Of a DNA stretch of 64,000 nt, positions 61,143 to 64,000 are shown in pieces. The position numbers were made by a program, and so were the translations under genes. The notes beneath the pieces are model-generated. The model did not search any database. It had not been told where the DNA came from and worked only from the letters and a program-made list of their open reading frames with translations. Positions within the stretch are counted from its first letter, which is position 1. Every line of letters begins with the position of its first letter. This DNA is from Pedobacter sp. MC2016-15 (GTDB lineage: Bacteria; Bacteroidota; Bacteroidia; Sphingobacteriales; Sphingobacteriaceae), in the NCBI RefSeq assembly GCF_026239695.1, contig NZ_JAPIVS010000005.1:124001-188000 (forward strand). The letters are read 5' to 3'.

Positions 61143-61409
61143 CTAGATCTCTTCGGACAGAATAATTTGTTCTGCTATTTTGAGTAAATAAACGCTGAGG
61201 TCCGTTTCTGATACAGGTTCCCGACTGATCCATAACTCTACGAAGACTTGCTGCACAATCGACTCTGTCATTGTGATTGACAAAGTACATTCATAAACTA
61301 CATTATAAAGCATCTTCCAGTTTTTAATGTAGATGAAGTCGAAAGCTGAACGGTCATTTTGTCTGACGGCACAAATCAGCTCGAGGTCGGTCATATCAGA
61401 GTTGTACAT
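61143..61409 (-). CDS. ECF sigma region-2-like protein without region 4
   Basis: This 88-residue protein resembles region 2 of a Bacteroidota ECF sigma factor: DLELICAVRQNDRSAFDFIYIKNWKMLYNVV, written here in pieces, then IVQQVFVELWISREPVSETDLSVYLLKIAEQIIL. It stops where the linker to region 4 would begin, and the terminator follows directly, with no region-4 remnant between. It could be a truncated relic or an anti-sigma-like decoy that binds core RNA polymerase. MTDLEL, five codons in, is an alternative start. Confidence 0.65.
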   Translation of the reverse strand: MYNSDMTDLELICAVRQNDRSAFDFIYIKNWKMLYNVVYECTLSITMTESIVQQVFVELWISREPVSETDLSVYLLKIAEQIILSEEI

Positions 61410-61466
61410 ATGATTAAATTTATAAATAAATCAATGACTGTATAGGACTAGTAAAGTGGAACAAAA

Positions 61467-62261
61467 TTATAAGGTAAAACTTACTTTGACCTGTACATTA
61501 TTTACAGGAATTTTTTCTTTACCAAAACTCATCCCCGTATTATCCTGCGCTTCATAATTGCTTTTAACATTTCCGGATATATGGTCGATTGACAATCCAA
61601 TTGCTTTTCTTCGGACCGTCAGCCCAAAAGATTTTTGAAATCCAAAAGCAATTCTATTTTTGACAGATTCTGCATCAAAGCTGTCGTCCCCGCTGGTCTC
61701 ATTTGTAAATGAAAAGGATCTGCTTGTTCCATTATTAGTATTTTCAGCATAGCTAAAGTCAAAGTATCTCGCCGTCGGAGCAATTTGCGCTCTCAAGTCA
61801 ATCACTAATTTTTCAATCGGATTGACAGATAAGACTGGTCCAAGTTTGCCAGAAATCGCAGCTGCGATTTTTGTTCCATCAATGGAAAATTCCGGAGATC
61901 CCGTAGCATTCTTACCATACGTTGTCCATTTGTCCATTTTGTTGTAAGTTAAGGAGATGTACGTCCAGTCAAGCCCAAAATTAACAAGTTTTTTGGTGTC
62001 CTTTTTCATAAAATAAAATACTCGTCCGGATTCGAAAACAAAACCAGAGCCTGCGCCATAGTTTCCTTTGAAAATGTTTTCTTTAGGAGATAGTGATTGG
62101 TTTAGCTCATTTCCAAGTCTGTTTATTCCCAGCCGGAAATAACCAGAACGAAAGGTCTTTAGGTCCTGAGCTTTTGATGAAATTGTAAACAGGGAAAGGG
62201 TAATGAACAAGATTACATTAATCTGAATTTTGAGGGCAGTAATTTCTTTTGAAGATTGCAT
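61467..62261 (-). CDS. Putative outer-membrane beta-barrel protein
   Basis: This 264-residue protein has a signal peptide ending in SKAQ (about 32). Many alternating hydrophobic strands follow, such as YFRLGINRLG and LVNFGLDWTYISLTY, ending VNNVQVKVSFTL with a C-terminal aromatic/hydrophobic pattern typical of outer-membrane barrels. I recognise no family. It lies 57 bases upstream, in reading direction, of the sigma-like gene. Confidence 0.65.
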   Translation of the reverse strand: MQSSKEITALKIQINVILFITLSLFTISSKAQDLKTFRSGYFRLGINRLGNELNQSLSPKENIFKGNYGAGSGFVFESGRVFYFMKKDTKKLVNFGLDWTYISLTYNKMDKWTTYGKNATGSPEFSIDGTKIAAAISGKLGPVLSVNPIEKLVIDLRAQIAPTARYFDFSYAENTNNGTSRSFSFTNETSGDDSFDAESVKNRIAFGFQKSFGLTVRRKAIGLSIDHISGNVKSNYEAQDNTGMSFGKEKIPVNNVQVKVSFTL

Positions 62262-62614
62262 TGTTTTGAGAGTTTGTTTTATGGAAATATATTTGGTGGT
62301 TGGTTTTATACACTTAACTAGTCCGATATTATTGGGTTATTTGTTATAAGAAAAATAGACGTTTATGACGAAACGAATAATTATATGTAATTCAGTTAGT
62401 TATAAACTAAATCGATTAATTTAGGTCGGGAATTTGACCGGAGATTTTAGAAAGGCAGCATCTGTATTCTAAACTTATAATGTAGAAACCCTATCCTTTC
62501 ATGGATTTCTGGAAATACAGATAGGTTGCTCATTGTATTTCAAACATTAGGGCAAGCTACAAAGGATGAGCTGTAGGTAGATAGATAAGAAAGGACGAAG
62601 TATAAAACTATTGT
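62262..62614. other. 353-base gap holding the LOG relic
   Basis: This AT-rich region between two minus-strand genes has no intact gene. Its right two thirds (62365-62605) are explained by the decayed LOG copy. The left part probably carries the promoter of the outer-membrane gene, with a -7-like TATATTTC read on the minus strand near 62285. Confidence 0.5.
62365..62605 (+). pseudogene. Decayed second copy of the LOG gene
   Basis: A relic of the LOG gene at 60462 is visible at both ends. ATG ACG AAA CGA ATA... (MTKRIII-CNS) matches MKRITVFCGS of the intact copy. The last part, from GGCAAGCTAC (near 62551) to the stop AAGGACGAAGTATAA, matches the intact 3' end at about 80% by hand count. GTAGAAACC...GGATTTCT (62482-62510) also keeps exact spacing. 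The middle is deleted and stops interrupt it. Nothing suggests it is translated. Confidence 0.6.
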
Positions 62615-63142
62615 TTAGCTCGTCATGTATTTTGATGAAATGAGTAATAATAAAGTTCGGTCAGATTTTGCCTCAATGTAATTTTCCTCCAGCAACTTGC
62701 TAACCTGCGAATTTTTAATTTTAACAGCGGCCATCTGGAGAATCTGAAAAGAAGCCATTTCCACACTTTCAATATTTTGCAAATAAAAGATGATGGATAA
62801 ATCCTGAAGTTCCGGTTCACCAGACTGTTCTTCAATCGCTTCGTAAGCGTCATTGATGAGACCTGTCAGGCCATGTATACTTCCTGTGTTAACTTCGGCA
62901 TCCAACAGTGTATAGATCATTTGCATCCTTGCAATCTGCTTCTGGATATTCTCTGTCGTTTCTGCAATTGCGTTTTTCAGATCCGGAAATTCTGCCTGAA
63001 ATACCATTGAAGGGAGTTTTGAAAGGAGGTGCATCTTGGCAGCATAAATGCGGTCGAGATGTGTCACAAAGAATTTTTGCAGCCCTTCTGAACTTAAATT
63101 GATACGATCCCACGAATTTGGTCTGCCAGTTTTTTCAGCCAT
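62615..63142 (-). CDS. Unknown 175-residue protein after a response regulator
   Basis: This cytoplasmic-looking, mostly helical protein has no recognised family. A block such as AKMHLLSKLPSMVFQAEFPDLKNAIAETTENIQKQIARM, noted in part, recalls ferritin-like YciE/DUF892 bundles (helix pairs with LxxAFxxxLxxH/N), a weak impression. It starts 4 bases after the single-domain response regulator and so is likely co-transcribed with it. Confidence 0.65.
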   Translation of the reverse strand: MAEKTGRPNSWDRINLSSEGLQKFFVTHLDRIYAAKMHLLSKLPSMVFQAEFPDLKNAIAETTENIQKQIARMQMIYTLLDAEVNTGSIHGLTGLINDAYEAIEEQSGEPELQDLSIIFYLQNIESVEMASFQILQMAAVKIKNSQVSKLLEENYIEAKSDRTLLLLISSKYMTS

Positions 63143-63146
63143 AATA

Positions 63147-63518
63147 TTAATTTGTTGAATGTAGCAATTTGTTTACTCTATTTACAAGTGTTCCAATATC
63201 AAATGGCTTGTTTATGAAATCATCCGCTTTACATTCACTTGCAATCATCGCCAGATCGTATTCTGCTGATAACAGCACTACTGGGATTTGTCCTGTCTCT
63301 GAATCTGCTTTGAGCTCCCGACAAATTTCTGCACCGCTTTTCGGTGATCCCACGATTCTGATGTCCATAAGAATCAAATCTGGATGTATTATATTTACCT
63401 CATCAAGTGTTGTGCCTGTTGAGTTTATTACTGTCTGAAATCCCTCGTCGGTCAAAATGATCTTAAGAATGGCCAGGATGTTTGGATCGTCTTCAATAAT
63501 TAAGATCTTTTTTGTCAT
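63147..63518 (-). CDS. Single-domain response regulator (REC only)
   Basis: This 123-residue receiver has the acidic pair ED-D at 9-11, D52 in LILMDIRIVG, Ser of LLSA and Lys in FINKPFD. It has no output domain. It is similar in layout to the REC at 29367, which is also followed by a small unknown gene. It lies between an AraC-type gene and the 175-residue unknown, all on the minus strand. Confidence 0.92.
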   Translation of the reverse strand: MTKKILIIEDDPNILAILKIILTDEGFQTVINSTGTTLDEVNIIHPDLILMDIRIVGSPKSGAEICRELKADSETGQIPVVLLSAEYDLAMIASECKADDFINKPFDIGTLVNRVNKLLHSTN

Positions 63519-63569
63519 AGGTTATTTTTTAATAAATCATGTGATCATGATCTACAGTTTTTTATGTTT

Positions 63570-64000
63570 TCATAACAACTCTGAAATATCGATGCCGTAG
63601 ACCTGATGAAACAGTGTTTTAAAATGGGCGGTAGAAGTATATCCTGCAATAGCGGCAATCTCACTGATTGTCCGGTATTTACCATATGAAATAGCTTCCC
63701 ATGCTAAATGCAGGCGTATAGTTCTTACCAGTTTATTAGGCGTTGTTCCAAGAATCCTTTGTACCTGTCTGAACAATTGTCGTTGACTACAAGCCATATC
63801 TGAACTTAACTTCTTCAGGCTGATATCCTGGACTGCGGCATATTGTCGTACCAGCATCTCAAATCTATTTAACCAAAGCTGGTCCTTTTGATCTACGGCT
63901 GAACTAGAGCCAATCCACTTCAGATTAGAGTCGTCTGGACTGAGTACAGGTAAGATGATATCGATATCTGCAGCAAACATTTTCATCTGCTCGGTATTGA
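63570..64000 (-). CDS. AraC-type DNA-binding protein, C-terminal part (cut by window edge)
   Basis: The frame is open to the right edge, so the protein may extend beyond the Met at 63986. The C-terminal AraC domain (two HTHs) has LKKLSSDMACSQRQLFRQVQ and ISEIAAIAGYTSTAHFKTLFHQVYG, given in parts. The upstream linker, with LNRFEMLVRQYA, is the type that follows receiver or sensor modules in Bacteroidota hybrid proteins, so a longer regulator is likely. Confidence 0.88.
   Translation of the reverse strand, partial: NTEQMKMFAADIDIILPVLSPDDSNLKWIGSSSAVDQKDQLWLNRFEMLVRQYAAVQDISLKKLSSDMACSQRQLFRQVQRILGTTPNKLVRTIRLHLAWEAISYGKYRTISEIAAIAGYTSTAHFKTLFHQVYGIDISELL

Noticed and set aside
1-64000. tRNA, rRNA, CRISPR array, IS element or prophage
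   Set aside because: No cloverleaf, regular spacer-repeat array, transposase or phage gene was found on either strand.

Overview
The window looks like a chromosomal stretch of a Bacteroidota bacterium, most likely a Sphingobacteriaceae member such as Pedobacter. Supporting signs are DUF4199, DUF418 and DUF3347 proteins, DNA ligase D in the order phosphoesterase-ligase-polymerase, an OmpA-type porin, GH29 and GH130 glycan enzymes, LytTR signalling, many stand-alone GAF/PAS kinases, weak Shine-Dalgarno sites, and promoter-like boxes resembling TAnnTTTG. No rRNA, tRNA, insertion sequence, prophage or CRISPR array was recognised. Assignments rest on reading motifs by eye; no database search was possible.

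Layout. 1-9.3 kb: end of a GNAT acetyltransferase, a membrane-anchored LuxR regulator, DUF4199, an unknown protein, a PAS histidine kinase, an HSL-type esterase, a DUF418 membrane protein, a LuxR regulator and a CHASE2-like membrane protein. 9.6-18.8 kb: hybrid kinase, DNA ligase D, two small genes, a LytTR regulator with a hybrid kinase and a coupled 37-residue membrane ORF, then DUF3347. 18.8-25.2 kb: a TetR gene and a TolC/adaptor/RND permease operon with three copies of one palindromic operator. 25.1-30.5 kb: minus-strand signalling genes (GAF, GAF-PAS-PAS, GAF kinase, response regulator, helical unknowns), including a convergent pair of paralogous unknowns. 30.6-36.6 kb: DUF1543, an FAD/NAD(P)-binding protein, OmpA, an AI-2E family transporter, a Crp-like regulator and an SMR exporter.

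36.8-40.9 kb is a Kai-type operon: double-domain KaiC, two different KaiB proteins and a PAS histidine kinase, with no KaiA. 41.9-48.5 kb is a tightly packed six-gene operon (three glycosyltransferases, an acyl-CoA dehydrogenase-like protein, a PIG-L deacetylase fused to a NodS-like methyltransferase, a GT28-like protein), which reads as an uncharacterised glycoconjugate pathway. Next come an SDR oxidoreductase, a GH130 enzyme, stress proteins (PA2169-type, Dps), a GH29 fucosidase and assorted metabolic genes. 58-61 kb holds a divergent GAPDH paralogue, a Tat-exported M19 dipeptidase and a LOG-family phosphoribohydrolase. Between that gene and 62.6 kb lie a sigma-region-2-only protein, an outer-membrane-like protein and what appears to be a decayed second LOG copy. 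The window ends in a response-regulator/unknown pair and the C-terminus of an AraC-type protein.

The strongest candidates for new biology are the Kai operon, the PIG-L/methyltransferase glycan operon, the TetR operator trio, the convergent unknown paralogues, and the 61-62.6 kb segment with the region-2-only sigma-like protein and the LOG relic.
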